Shown: positions 1 through 11,600 of the stretch, in pieces
Layout of the letters: each line of letters opens with the position of its first letter
Position numbering within the stretch: the first letter of the stretch is position 1
Assembly (NCBI GenBank): GCA_035490315.1
Contig: DATHET010000063.1
Coordinates: forward strand, 1 to 39,967
Origin: JADJQU01 sp035490315
Lineage (GTDB): Bacteria > Planctomycetota > UBA1135 > GCA-002686595
Reading direction: 5' to 3'
Length of the DNA: 39,967 nt
Translations under genes and position numbers: made by a program
The notes under the pieces: generated by a model
Databases searched by the model: none
Told to the model about the DNA's origin: nothing
Seen by the model: only the letters and a program-made list of their open reading frames with translations

Positions 1-1
1 G

Positions 2-454
2 GCCCTGATGCTCCTGCCGCTGCCTTTGATCGCGATCGGCGGATTCACTTCGCTCGCTTTCAGCGGATCGCTGTTCACGATCCAGGTCGCCTTCATCCTG
101 TCGCGCTCGTGCGAATTCGCCACGGCCAAGCCGGCGCGCGAGACGCTGTACACGGTGGTCTCGCGAGCGGAGAAGTACCAGGCCAAGAGCTTCATCGACA
201 CCTTCGTCTACCGCGGAGGCGACCTGATCGGAGCCTGGGGCCACATGGGCTTGATGGTCCTGGCCCAGACCATTCCCTCGCTCGCGGCGGTGCTCGTGAC
301 GGCGGACCGCGAAAATTCTGCATACAAGGTGGTGGCGGCCATCGCCGTGCCGATCGCGATCGCGTTCGGCATCACCGCCTGGACCCTTGGCCGCCGCCAG
401 GAAGCTCTGGTCAAGGCTTCGCGCGCCATGGAATCCAAGGAAGGGCCGGTCTAG
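2..454 (+). CDS. NTP/NDP exchange transporter-like carrier, C-terminal part (5' end outside window)
   Basis: The reading frame is open from the window edge and the first full codon is at position 2, so this is the last ~150 residues of a longer membrane protein. The internal ATG at 8 is probably not the start. The segment AKPARETLYTVVSRAEKYQAK, followed by FIDTFVYRGGDLIGAW, resembles the signature of the bacterial/plastid ATP/ADP translocase (Npt/Tlc) family, which sits in the MFS fold. Several hydrophobic helices are visible (about residues 1-25, 70-95 and 103-125 of the visible part), followed by a charged cytoplasmic tail. In free-living bacteria the substrate of these homologues is usually unproven, so nucleotide exchange is a family-level inference. 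The rhomboid gene starts 10 nt downstream, so co-transcription is likely. Confidence 0.7.
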   Translation, partial: ALMLLPLPLIAIGGFTSLAFSGSLFTIQVAFILSRSCEFATAKPARETLYTVVSRAEKYQAKSFIDTFVYRGGDLIGAWGHMGLMVLAQTIPSLAAVLVTADRENSAYKVVAAIAVPIAIAFGITAWTLGRRQEALVKASRAMESKEGPV

Positions 455-464
455 TCACTGGCCC

Positions 465-1397
465 ATGTCCCTCGTACTCGACGATTTGCGCGTGGATCAG
501 GAGCTTCCGAGCTGGGTCGAATTGCGGCGCACGGAGAATCGCCGAGCGGGTCAGGAGCTCGCGCTGGTGCTCCAGGCCATGCACATCGAGCACGGCGTGT
601 TCCAGCAAAACGGCCAGACGATCCTGGTCGTGCGCGCCGAGGACGCGGAGCGCGCCAGCACGGAGTGCGAGCGCTATGAACATGAAAATCAGAACTGGCC
701 GCCGCGCGGCGAGGCGATCGGCAATCTCTCGGAAGGATTGATCGGCGCTTTCGGCTGGATCGCGATCTTCTCGGTGGTCGAGATCCTGGTGCGGACACGC
801 GCCCTGGGCCTGGACTGGCTCGGCCGCGGCCGCGGGCTCGCGAGCCTGGAAACTTCCGGCGAGGCCTGGCGCGCGATCACCGGGCTGTCGCTGCACGTCG
901 ACCTCTCGCACTTCCTGTCCAATCTCCTGTTCGGCGCGCTGTTCACGATGCTCGCTTGCGAGCTGGTCGGCGGCGGGCTCGGTCTTTCGATGATCTTGAT
1001 CTCCGGCGCCCTCGGCAATTACGCCAACGCCCTGCTGCAAGCTCCCGACCACGCTTCGGTCGGCGCTTCGACGGCGGTCTTCGCCGCGCTGGGGATGCTG
1101 GTCGCCTACCAGTGGCGCCGCCGCCATCAATTGCGCCAGAGCGCCTTCCGCCGCTGGGCGCCGCTGTTCGCGGGCGGTTTCCTGCTCGCGAGCCTGGGGC
1201 TCACCCCGGGCGAGGCAGATCACGGGGCGCGCCTGGTCGACTACGGCGCGCACGCCACGGGGTTCATCATGGGCGCGCTCGCCGGCGTGGGCCTGTCCTT
1301 GTTCCGCGTGCGCCAGCTCGCCAACCCGCTGCTGCAGACTTCAGCGCTGGTCCTGGCCCCGGCCTTGTTCCTCTGCGCCTGGTGGCTGGCATTCTAA
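465..1397 (+). CDS. rhomboid family intramembrane serine protease
   Basis: A 310-residue protein with a soluble N-terminal part (about 1-85) and then about six membrane helices. Rhomboid hallmarks are present: HVDLSHFLSNLLFG (the H-x-x-x-H-x-x-x-N helix), the serine motif VGASTAVFAALG, and the late histidine in DYGAHATGF. Ser in GAST plus His in GAHATG would form the catalytic dyad that cleaves substrate helices inside the membrane. The usual GxSG reads GAST here, a variant expected to tolerate the change because the Ser is kept. I chose the ATG at 465 rather than 387 because the extra 26 residues overlap the upstream gene and read as a shadow. The gene lies 10 nt after the transporter and 12 nt before the AlbA_2 gene, suggesting one operon. 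The substrate is unknown. Confidence 0.85.
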   Translation: MSLVLDDLRVDQELPSWVELRRTENRRAGQELALVLQAMHIEHGVFQQNGQTILVVRAEDAERASTECERYEHENQNWPPRGEAIGNLSEGLIGAFGWIAIFSVVEILVRTRALGLDWLGRGRGLASLETSGEAWRAITGLSLHVDLSHFLSNLLFGALFTMLACELVGGGLGLSMILISGALGNYANALLQAPDHASVGASTAVFAALGMLVAYQWRRRHQLRQSAFRRWAPLFAGGFLLASLGLTPGEADHGARLVDYGAHATGFIMGALAGVGLSLFRVRQLANPLLQTSALVLAPALFLCAWWLAF

Positions 1398-1409
1398 GAT
1401 CGTCGCCGC

Positions 1410-2057
1410 ATGGCGATGAATCTGGAGGAGCTGCGCGCCGCGATCGCGGCTGGCGAGGGCCGCGAAGTCGAGTTCAAACGCGGACTGCCCAATGACCAGA
1501 AGACGGCGCGCAGCCTGTGCGCCTTCGCCAATACACGCGGCGGATTGTTGTTCATCGGCGTCGGCGACCACGGAGAGCTGATCGGGGCGCCGCACCCGGA
1601 ATTGACGGCGAAGAAGCTGCGTCTGATCGGCTCCGAGCACATCGTCCCGCCGATCGCGCCGCTGATCGAACGCGTGGTGATCGAGGGCTTCACGATCATC
1701 GCGGTGCGCGTCGCGGCCTCGCGCTCGCGCCCCCACGCGGTGCTGCGCGACGCCGGCGTGCGCGAGATCGTGGTGCGCTCGGGCTCGTCGAATCGCGCGG
1801 CATCGAAAGCGACCAGCGCGGCCTTGCGCACCACGCGCCGCTCGCGATCGATCCTCGACGCCTTCGAGCGCAGCGTGCTCGACTACCTCGCGAGCGTCAA
1901 GGAATCCGATCCCAACGGCGGCGCGACGGTTGGAGAGTTCGCGCGCGAGCACAATGTCGGCGTGCAGCGCTCCAAGCGGGCCTTCCTGCGCCTGGAGCGC
2001 GAGGGCTTCGTGCTCGGCTTCGGAATCGGCAGCGGTCGCCGGTTCAGGACGCTCTGA
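1410..2057 (+). CDS. Schlafen/AlbA_2 DNA-binding domain protein
   Basis: A 215-residue soluble protein. Residues ~1-120 match the AlbA_2 (Schlafen-type) fold: EVEFKRGLPND, then ARSLCAFANTRGGLLFIGV and GELIGAP, the typical E-x-K ... FANT-x-GG-x-L-x-x-G-V pattern of putative ATP-dependent transcription regulators. The C-terminal ~70 residues (after the RSGSSNRA segment) form a helical module that looks like a winged helix (REHNVGVQRSKRAFLRLERE). A role as a nucleic-acid-binding regulator is inferred from the family; no target is visible. The start could be ATG 1410 or ATG 1416; neither has a strong ribosome-binding site. The gene converges on the helicase with only 6 nt between the two stops, so transcripts probably read into each other. 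Confidence 0.7.
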   Translation: MAMNLEELRAAIAAGEGREVEFKRGLPNDQKTARSLCAFANTRGGLLFIGVGDHGELIGAPHPELTAKKLRLIGSEHIVPPIAPLIERVVIEGFTIIAVRVAASRSRPHAVLRDAGVREIVVRSGSSNRAASKATSAALRTTRRSRSILDAFERSVLDYLASVKESDPNGGATVGEFAREHNVGVQRSKRAFLRLEREGFVLGFGIGSGRRFRTL

Positions 2058-2063
2058 GCGCGG

Positions 2064-4118
<2,055 letters not shown>

Positions 4119-4157
4119 GCGCCGGATCGTCGAAAGTGCGGCGCCGAAATCCGCCGC

Positions 4158-4805
4158 TCAGCCCACGCGCCGGGTCATGCGGACGAAGGCTCCGCGCAAC
4201 ATCGCGTGCAGCTGGACCGCGGCCGCCAGCTGCTCTTTCGAATCGTCGTCGGCGTGCCAGACGAGATCGATCGCGCCGTCCTCGTAGCTGAGTTTCGGGT
4301 GGCGCGTCAGGCCTGTGATGAGCTCTCGCAAGGCGGAGTCGAGGACTTCAGCGGCCAGGGTCTCAGGCGAAGACCGCACGAGGAACTGCTTGTCGAACTC
4401 CGGTTGCCCCACATCGACTCCGCCCATGCCGATCAGCGCTCCAGCGCGCGTCAGGAGATTTTCGCGCTGGACGCTGAAGCTGCCCGCGGGCCCGGGGCCG
4501 AGCGTGCGCACCTTGACCCAGGTCTGGGTCGATTTGCCGACGCGCACCTGGTACGTCGAGATGTCGAGCTGCATGCCGCCGACCTGACCGCTGATGTGGA
4601 GCTCGCCGCGCCTGAGCCAGCTCGTCGGCTCGCTGCTGAGCTTCAAGCGATTCTCGATCGCGAATCGGTTCCAGGCCTCCTTGCGCTTCTCGTTCTCACG
4701 GGCCTTGTGGCGCACGACGAAGACCAGGACGGCGATGGTGACGAGCAGCGGCGCGACCAGGATCGCCATGCGCGTCCAAAGCTCGGTGCTGGCGATCGGA
4801 ACCAT
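4158..4805 (-). CDS. membrane-anchored protein of unknown function
   Basis: A 215-residue protein with one N-terminal membrane helix (about residues 11-31, ILVAPLLVTIAVLVFVV) and a soluble domain. The frame is open far upstream (to 5591), but that part is antisense to the cytochrome gene. The ATG at 4805, just before the hydrophobic segment, is the sensible start; ATG 4775 is an alternative. Soluble-part features such as DVGQPEFDKQFLVRS and LSYEDGAIDLVW recall a widespread family of uncharacterised proteins, DUF3137-like by impression, with an N-terminal helix followed by an alpha/beta domain. I cannot assign a function. It is probably co-transcribed with the helicase and shares a 130-nt divergent promoter region with the cytochrome gene. 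Confidence 0.7.
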   Translation of the reverse strand: MVPIASTELWTRMAILVAPLLVTIAVLVFVVRHKARENEKRKEAWNRFAIENRLKLSSEPTSWLRRGELHISGQVGGMQLDISTYQVRVGKSTQTWVKVRTLGPGPAGSFSVQRENLLTRAGALIGMGGVDVGQPEFDKQFLVRSSPETLAAEVLDSALRELITGLTRHPKLSYEDGAIDLVWHADDDSKEQLAAAVQLHAMLRGAFVRMTRRVG

Positions 4806-4935
4806 CCGGGGATTGTGCGCGCCGCGCGGGCCGCGGGCAACGCGCCCAGGTGGCTCTGGAGCTCGAATATGTATCCGTGCAGTCACCCTGGAGAATTGCC
4901 CTGGCGCCGCAGGTCGCCATCCGCCATAGAATTGA

Positions 4936-6216
4936 GTGGTGATCGACTTCCGCTGGTTTGCGCTCGGCGCCACGAGTCTGCTCCTGGCCTCCGCGTGGAT
5001 CGCGGCCGGTGACGGCAAGGCCGAGGCCGTCCAGTTCGACGAGAAGCAGATCGCGATCATCGCGAAGATGACCGGCCTGGGGACTCCCCCGCCGGATCCG
5101 ACCAACGCCTTCGCCGACGATCCGCGCGCGGCCCAACTGGGCAGGCGGCTGTTCTTCGAGCGGCGGCTTTCGGGCGACGGGAAATTCAACTGCGCCCACT
5201 GCCACGACCCCGCCAAGGGCTTCAGCGACGGCAAGCCCATCGCGGAAGCGGCGGGGCGCACCGAGCACAACGCTCCGGGCCTCATGAACGTGGCCTTCCA
5301 GCGCTGGCTGTTCTGGGACGGGCGCGCGGACACGTTGTGGTCCCAGGCCCTGCAACCGATCGAGCATCCGCTCGAGATGGGCGGCAACCGCGTCGCGCTG
5401 GCGCGGCTGCTCGCGCAGGACGAGCGTCTGCGCGCCGAGTACGAAGCCGTCTTCGGCGCCTTGCCCGACATGGGCGGATGGCCCGACGCGGCCCGACCCG
5501 AGCAGGGCGACACGCCGCTGAATCGCGCCTGGCTCGCGATGTCGGAAGCCCAGCGCGACGCCGCGAATCGCGTCTTCGCCAACGCCGGCAAGTCGATCGC
5601 CGCCTACGAGCGCCGTCTCGTCGGCGGCAATTCGCCCTTCGACCGCTTCGCGCGCGGCCTGGCGAGCCGCGACGAACACGACCTGGGCGCGATCGGTGCC
5701 GCAGCCCAGCGAGGCCTGAAGCTCTTCATCGGCAAGGCGGGTTGCCGCGCCTGCCACACCGGAGCCCTGCTCTCCGACGGCGAGTTCCATGACCTGCAGT
5801 TGCGCCCCCTGTCCGGCGGCGAGCGCACGGACTCGTCCCGCCTGGAAGGTGTCGAGCGCGTGCTCTCCGACCCCTTCAACGCGGCGGGCACCTACTCGGA
5901 CGCCCGCGAAGGTCCGGCGAGCGAGCACCTGCGCTACCTGGCCCGCAACCCCGACCTGTGGGGCGCGGTCCGCACGCCCAGCCTGCGCAACTGCGCCCTG
6001 ACGCCTCCTTATATGGATCAGGGTCAGCTCGCCGACCTCGATGCCGTGCTGCGCTTCTACTCGACCCGCGAGGGGGCGGCGCCGGCCGGCCACCACCAGG
6101 AGACGGTCTTGAAGCCGCTCGAGCTCAGCGCGGCCGAGCTCGGCGACCTCAAGAGCTTCCTCCAGACCTTGACCGACCCGCCCCTGGCGGCCGAGTGGTG
6201 CGCGCCCCTCGATTGA
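4936..6216 (+). CDS. dihaem cytochrome c peroxidase / MauG-like protein
   Basis: A 426-residue exported protein. A signal peptide is visible (hydrophobic core LGATSLLLASAWIAA, residues 10-24). Two c-type haem sites are present: CAHCH at 86-90 and CRACH at 270-274, the spacing expected for the two-domain bacterial CcpA/MauG family. Family features include LGRRLFFERRLSGDG before the first haem and NAPGLMNVAFQ and FWDGRADTL after it. The protein would act in the periplasm, reducing hydrogen peroxide or oxidising a protein or organic substrate; which one cannot be decided here. The start is GTG at 4936 or the adjacent GTG at 4939. It is transcribed divergently from 4158-4805; the choice-of-anchor B gene follows after 150 nt. 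Confidence 0.9.
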   Translation: MVIDFRWFALGATSLLLASAWIAAGDGKAEAVQFDEKQIAIIAKMTGLGTPPPDPTNAFADDPRAAQLGRRLFFERRLSGDGKFNCAHCHDPAKGFSDGKPIAEAAGRTEHNAPGLMNVAFQRWLFWDGRADTLWSQALQPIEHPLEMGGNRVALARLLAQDERLRAEYEAVFGALPDMGGWPDAARPEQGDTPLNRAWLAMSEAQRDAANRVFANAGKSIAAYERRLVGGNSPFDRFARGLASRDEHDLGAIGAAAQRGLKLFIGKAGCRACHTGALLSDGEFHDLQLRPLSGGERTDSSRLEGVERVLSDPFNAAGTYSDAREGPASEHLRYLARNPDLWGAVRTPSLRNCALTPPYMDQGQLADLDAVLRFYSTREGAAPAGHHQETVLKPLELSAAELGDLKSFLQTLTDPPLAAEWCAPLD

Positions 6217-6366
6217 TCGTCCTGGTCCTCGGTCCGTCGCTCGATCGGCCAACTCGAAGCTGACAATCGATTCACACGGCCTTGGCACGGCGGATTGAGG
6301 GGTAGCATGGGAGGAGAGGCTTCCGCCCCGATCTCCACCGAGCCCCGCACAACGGACTCTCTCCCC

Positions 6367-8451
6367 ATGATGATTGGATCCATTCGCAGTGTGTTCCTGG
6401 CACTCGCCGCCGCAACGGCGCTGGGAGCCTTCCTGTTCGCTCACGAGGACGACGGCAAGGTGCTCGATCGCCAGCGGCCTTACACCGGACCGGGGTATCA
6501 CTCGCCGCTCGGAGTCAATGGCGCGCCGCTGCCCTCCTTCATTCCGGCCTCCGTCAACGGAGGCGCCGGCTCGTACAGCTCGTCGCCGTTCACTTCGATG
6601 AACGTCAAGCTTCTGTCATGGCTGCCGCTGAACACCTGGGGCGCCGGGCAGAACAACGGGAACTCGGGCTGGGGCTACGTCTCACCCTCCGGTCGCCAGT
6701 ACGCGATCATGGGACTCTACGGCGGCACCGGTTTCGCCGAGATCACGACGCCCGGCCAGACCGTCAACGTCGGATACGTCGCGGGGCCGGCGAGCCTGTG
6801 GCGCGACATCCGCGTGTACAAGCACCCCGTGCTCGGTGACTTCGCGTACGCGGTCAGCGAAGGCGGCGGCGGCATCCAGGTCATCAGCCTCAGCGGCATC
6901 GACAGCGGCAACGTCACCCTGGTCAACACGGTCACCACGGGCCCGGCGCCGACGGCGACCCACTCGATGGAGATCAACCAGCAGACCGGTTTCCTCTACC
7001 GCTCCGGCGGCGGATCGAACGGCCTGCGCATCTACGACCTCAACGTGACGCCGAACGCGCCGGTGTACGTCACATCCTGGACGACGCGCTACACGCACGA
7101 AGTCACCCTGGTGAACTACACCTCCGGCCCGCTCGCGGGCAAGGAGATCGCCTTCGCTTGCGGCGGCTTCAACGGTGGCTACGGCAACACGGGCATCGAC
7201 ATCCTCGACGTCACCAACAAGGCGAACATCACCAACGTGACGGCGACGCGCCTCTTGTGGCCCAACGCACAGTACGCCCACCAGTGCACCTTGTCCGCCG
7301 ACAAGAAGTTCCTCTACATCAACGACGAGCTCTACGTCCCGAACAACGGCGGTCCGACGATCAACATCGTCTTCGACATCCAGAATCTCGGCACATCGCA
7401 ACCGGTGCTACTGGGCACGTTCACGAACAACAACCCGGCGATCCCGCACAACGAATACACCGCCGGCACCACGCTGTACCAGGCTGCTTACCGCAGCGGA
7501 CTGCGCGTGTACGACCTGGCGCAGAGCGCGACCAACCCGCCTGAAGTCGCCTGGTTCGACACCTACAACGGGTCGGACGCTCCGAGCTTCAACGGTTTGT
7601 GGAACGTCTACCCGTGGCACCCCAACGGTGTCGTCACCGGCTCGGACCTCGAAAGCGGACTGTTCGTCTGGTGGGTCGGCAGCCCGCTCTTGTCCTTCGC
7701 CTTCCCCAACGGTCAACCGGCCGCGATCTCGAACACGGGCGCCTCGCTGCGCGTGCAGATCACCGAGAGCTCGCCGAACGTGATCTCGGCAGGCACGGAG
7801 TTCCTGTGGTACCGCACCACGGGCAACTGGACATCGTCACCGCTGGTTCCGCTGGGCGGCGGCCTCTACGACGCCAACTTCCCCGCGACGGCCTGCAACA
7901 CGGTGTTCCAGTACTACATCGCGGCCACCAGCACGAACAACATCGTCTGGTCGAGCCCCGAGGACGCGCCGATTTCCTTCCACACCACGACGGCCTCGGT
8001 GTGCACGACACCTCCGGTCGCGTACTGCACGGCGAAGCAGAACTCGCTCGGCTGCACGCCGGCGATCTCGTTCACCGGCACGAGCCCGTCGGTCTCCGCG
8101 GGCAGCGGCTTCACGGTCCAAGGGTCGAACGTCCGCAACCTGAAGCCGGGCTTGATGATCTACAGCCTGACCGGCCGCGATGCGTCGCCGTTCTCCGGCG
8201 GAACCTTGTGCGTCGCAGCGCCGGTGAAGCGCTCGCAACCGCTCAATTCCGGCGGCAACCCGACGGGCAACGATTGCTCGGGCGCCTACACGCTCGACAT
8301 GAACACGTTCATCGCCGGCAACACGGGAGATCCGGGTCTGCAGGTGGTCGGCAACACCGTCCGCATGCAATTCTGGGGACGCGATCAGGGCTTCGCCGCG
8401 CCGAACAACGCGACCTTGACCGACGCCCTCGAGGCGCAGATCGCGCCTTGA
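6367..8451 (+). CDS. choice-of-anchor B family secreted protein
   Basis: A 694-residue exported protein. The start at ATG 6367 gives a clean signal peptide (SIRSVFLALAAATALGAFLF); the earlier ATG at 6295 would bury it. Residues ~60-430 look like the choice-of-anchor B beta-propeller-like region: LLSWLPLNTWG, SGWGYVSPSGRQYAIMGLY, GTGFAEITTPG and PASLWRDIRVYK are strongly characteristic. The C-terminal part has a cysteine-containing module beginning YCTAKQNSLGCTPAISF, a type I associate with surface proteins of marine Planctomycetes; that is recollection, not a search. Function is unknown; a surface or extracellular binding role is inferred. No strong Shine-Dalgarno sequence is seen. A 16-bp perfect hairpin follows the gene. 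Confidence 0.85.
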   Translation: MMIGSIRSVFLALAAATALGAFLFAHEDDGKVLDRQRPYTGPGYHSPLGVNGAPLPSFIPASVNGGAGSYSSSPFTSMNVKLLSWLPLNTWGAGQNNGNSGWGYVSPSGRQYAIMGLYGGTGFAEITTPGQTVNVGYVAGPASLWRDIRVYKHPVLGDFAYAVSEGGGGIQVISLSGIDSGNVTLVNTVTTGPAPTATHSMEINQQTGFLYRSGGGSNGLRIYDLNVTPNAPVYVTSWTTRYTHEVTLVNYTSGPLAGKEIAFACGGFNGGYGNTGIDILDVTNKANITNVTATRLLWPNAQYAHQCTLSADKKFLYINDELYVPNNGGPTINIVFDIQNLGTSQPVLLGTFTNNNPAIPHNEYTAGTTLYQAAYRSGLRVYDLAQSATNPPEVAWFDTYNGSDAPSFNGLWNVYPWHPNGVVTGSDLESGLFVWWVGSPLLSFAFPNGQPAAISNTGASLRVQITESSPNVISAGTEFLWYRTTGNWTSSPLVPLGGGLYDANFPATACNTVFQYYIAATSTNNIVWSSPEDAPISFHTTTASVCTTPPVAYCTAKQNSLGCTPAISFTGTSPSVSAGSGFTVQGSNVRNLKPGLMIYSLTGRDASPFSGGTLCVAAPVKRSQPLNSGGNPTGNDCSGAYTLDMNTFIAGNTGDPGLQVVGNTVRMQFWGRDQGFAAPNNATLTDALEAQIAP

Positions 8452-8504
8452 TCGGGTGAGTCGTCCGGCTGTCGCTCCAGCGGCATCCGGGCTCTGAAAC
8501 CAAT

Positions 8505-8540
8505 GCGGCGCCGCGAGGACTGTGGTCCTCGCGGCGCCGC
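8505..8540 (+). terminator. perfect 16-bp hairpin, probable terminator
   Basis: GCGGCGCCGCGAGGAC (8505-8520) pairs perfectly with GTCCTCGCGGCGCCGC (8525-8540) across a TGTG loop. It lies 53 nt after the choice-of-anchor B stop and 92 nt before the next start. No T-tract follows, so it would be an atypical intrinsic terminator or an mRNA-stabilising hairpin. Its presence also shows that the reading frame open from 8503 is not coding at its beginning. Confidence 0.65.
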
Positions 8541-8621
8541 TCGCTTGGGTGATCCGTACAATCGGCCATCCGCGGGAGCGCGGCACGTCCCGCCGGCACT
8601 CCCAGCCAACTCTCGAATCTC

Positions 8622-8627
8622 GGAGGT
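8622..8627 (+). promoter_or_regulatory. ribosome-binding site fixing the start of the PVC-type protein
   Basis: GGAGGT at 8622-8627 lies 4 nt before GTG 8632. It decides for GTG 8632 over the ATG at 8503, which sits inside the edge of the hairpin region. Confidence 0.75.
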
Positions 8628-8631
8628 CACC

Positions 8632-11600
8632 GTGACATTCGTCGTCTTGCTTCTGGCCACTCTCCCAAGCCCCCGGCAGATTCCGCAGTTGCACTTCGAG
8701 CGCGCCGAGCTGTCGCACGAGTTCTTCAGCGAAGGCGCGGCGGCCGCCGACTTCGACCGCGACGGGCACGTCGACGTGGCTTCGGGACCCTGGCTGTACC
8801 GCGGCCCGGACTTCCAGAACCACATCGAGCTCTACCCTCCCACGCCCTTCGATCCCGCCGGCTACTCGGACAATTTCTTCGCCTGGCCAGTCGACGTCGA
8901 CGCCGACGGCTGGAAGGACATCCTGTTCGTCGGCTTCCCCGGCACGAAAGCGGAGTGGCTGCACAATCCAGGCAAGACCGATCAGCTGTGGACGCGCCAC
9001 CTGGTGCTCGACGTGGTCGACGACGAGTCGCCGCAGTTCGTCGACATCGATGCCGACGGCAAACGCGATCTGGTCTGCGCCAAGGACGGCCGGCTCGGCT
9101 GGGCCAGCGCCAACCCCGCGGATCCGAGGGCGCCGTGGATCTGGCACATCGCGACGCCCGACATGGGCTTCCAGCGCTTCACCCACGGCCTGGGGATCGG
9201 CGACATCGACGGCGACGGCCGCCTGGACCTGATCGAGCACACGGGCTGGTGGCGGCAGCCCGCGCAGCTCGGACCCCTGTGGCAGCGGCACGAGCACATG
9301 TTCGGCGATCGCCAGGGCGGGGCCCAGATGTACGCCTACGACGTCGACGGCGACGGGGACAACGACGTGATCACGTCGCTCGCTGCCCACGGATTCGGCC
9401 TGTCGTGGTTCGAGCAGCAGCCGAGCTCCTCGGGGGCCAGGTTTCTCGAGCACCGCATAATGGACGACGACCCGAACGGAATCTGCTTTGCCGAATTGCA
9501 CGCGGTCCTCCTGGTCGACGTCGACCGCGACGGCCTGATGGACATCGTCACCGGCAAGCGCTGGTGGTCGCACGGCTCCCAGGGCGATCCACAGCCCGGC
9601 TCGCCCGCGGTGGTCGCCTGGTTCCGCCTGACGCGCGACGACAACGGCGCGAATTACACGCCCTACCTGGCCGACGACAACTCTGGGGTCGGCACGCAGC
9701 TCTCCAGCGCCGACGTCGACCAGGACGGCATGGCGGACTTCGTGATCGGCAACAAGCGGGGCACGTTCGTATTGTTCCAGCGCAGCGGCGCGCCCCAGCT
9801 GCAGGTCAAGCCTCCCGACAAGGAACCTGACAAGCGCGCGGAGAACAACCTCGACTTCGAATCCGGCGACCTCTCGCACTGGACGGTCGAAGGCGACGCT
9901 TTCCAGGGCCAGCCGATCCGCGGCGACGCGGTCGCCCGGCGCGGCCGCGAGACGAGCCACCACGCCGGCGAATTCTGGATCGGCGGCTACGAGAAGGTCG
10001 GCGACGAGGCCAAGGGCAGCCTGACCTCGGACTGGTTCCTGGCCAAGCAGCCCTTCGCGAGCTTTCTCGTCGGCGGCGGCACAGGCAGCGGCGAGCGCGT
10101 GGAATTCTGGGTCGAAGGAGCGCCCAAGCCCTTCTTCACCACCTCGGGCGCGAACTACGAGACGATGCAGCGCATCGTCGTGCCGCTGGGCGCGAATCAA
10201 GACAGGCAGATCCGGGTGCGCATCGTCGACGACGAGTCAGGCGGCTGGGGGCACATCAATTTCGACGATCTGCGCCTGCACGCGCAGGAGCCGAAGTTCG
10301 AGCGTCCGAGCGGCACTCCGCCGGTCCTGGCCCTCGATCCGCCGAAGATCGAAGGTCAGAGCGCCGCCGATGCCGCCAAGGCGATGCGCGTGCCGGCGGG
10401 TTTCTCCGTCGACGTGATCGCGGCCGAGCCCGATCTGCACCAGCCGATCGCGCTGACCATCGACGCGCGCGGCCGGCTGTGGGTCGCCGAGGCCTTCACC
10501 TACCCGACCCGCGCCAAGGAAGGCGAAGGCAAGGACGACATCCTGGTCTTCGAGGACGTGGACGGCGATGGCAAGTTCGAGAAGCGCACGGTGTTCGTCT
10601 CGGGCTTGAATCTGATCAGCGGCCTCGAAGTCGGCCATGGCGGCGTGTGGATCGGAGCCGCGCCGTACTTTCAATTCATCCCCGACTCCAACGACGACCT
10701 GGTCCCCGACGGGCCGGCGCAGACGCTGCTCGACGGCTGGGGCTACGAGGACACGCACGAGACGCTGAACGCCTTCACCTGGGGACCGGACGGTTGGCTC
10801 TACGGATGCCACGGCGTGTTCACCCACAGCCGCGTCGGGAAACCGGGGACGAAGGACGGCGACCGCACGCCGCTCAACGCCGGCATCTGGCGCTTCCATC
10901 CGACGCGCCGCGAGTTCGAAGTCTTCGCCTGGGGCACCTCGAATCCCTGGGGCGTCGATTTCAACGACCGCGGCCAGGCCTTCGAGACCGCCTGCGTGAT
11001 CCCGCACCTCTACCACATGATCCAGGGCGCGCGTTACGAGCGCCAGGGCGGCGAGCACTTCGGCGACTACGTCTACGACGACATCAAGACCATCGCGGAC
11101 CATCGCCATTACCTCGGCGAGACTCCTCACAGCGGAAACCTGCGCTCGGATTCGGCGGGCGGCGGCCACGCGCACTGCGGGGCGCTGATCTACCTCGGGG
11201 ACAAGTTTCCGGCCAAGTACCGCGACACGATCCTGTTCGAGAACATCCACGGCAACCGGGTCAACAACGATCTGCTCGTAGCCGAGGGCTCTGGGTTCGT
11301 CGGCAAGCACGGCGATGATTTCCTGCTCGCGAACGACGCCTGGTTTCGCGGCATCAATTTCAAGCTCGGCCCCGACGGCGCGGTCTACTTCATCGACTGG
11401 TACGACAAGCAGGCCTGCCACCTGACCGATCCGCAGGTCTGGGATCGCACGAACGGCCGCATGTACCGGGTGCGCTGCGGCGATCTCGCGCCCAAGACCG
11501 TGAATCTTGCGGCGTTGGATTCGATGCAGCTCGTCGAGTTGCAGGCCTCGGCCAACGAGTTCGAGGTGCGGCGCGCGCGAACGGTCCTCGCTCAGCGCGG

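Noticed and set aside
6283..6297. TGGCACG resembling a -24 sigma-54 element before the choice-of-anchor B gene
   Set aside because: The -12 GC is missing at the required N10 spacing (TG is found), so it does not qualify.
8503..8631. 43-residue N-terminal extension of the PVC-type protein
   Set aside because: It starts at the edge of a perfect hairpin and lacks a ribosome-binding site, whereas GTG 8632 has GGAGGT and a signal-like sequence.
7837..10200. Long minus-strand open frame (787 codons)
   Set aside because: It lies across the choice-of-anchor B gene, the hairpin and the PVC-type gene, all with recognisable + strand domains; composition is that of a shadow frame.
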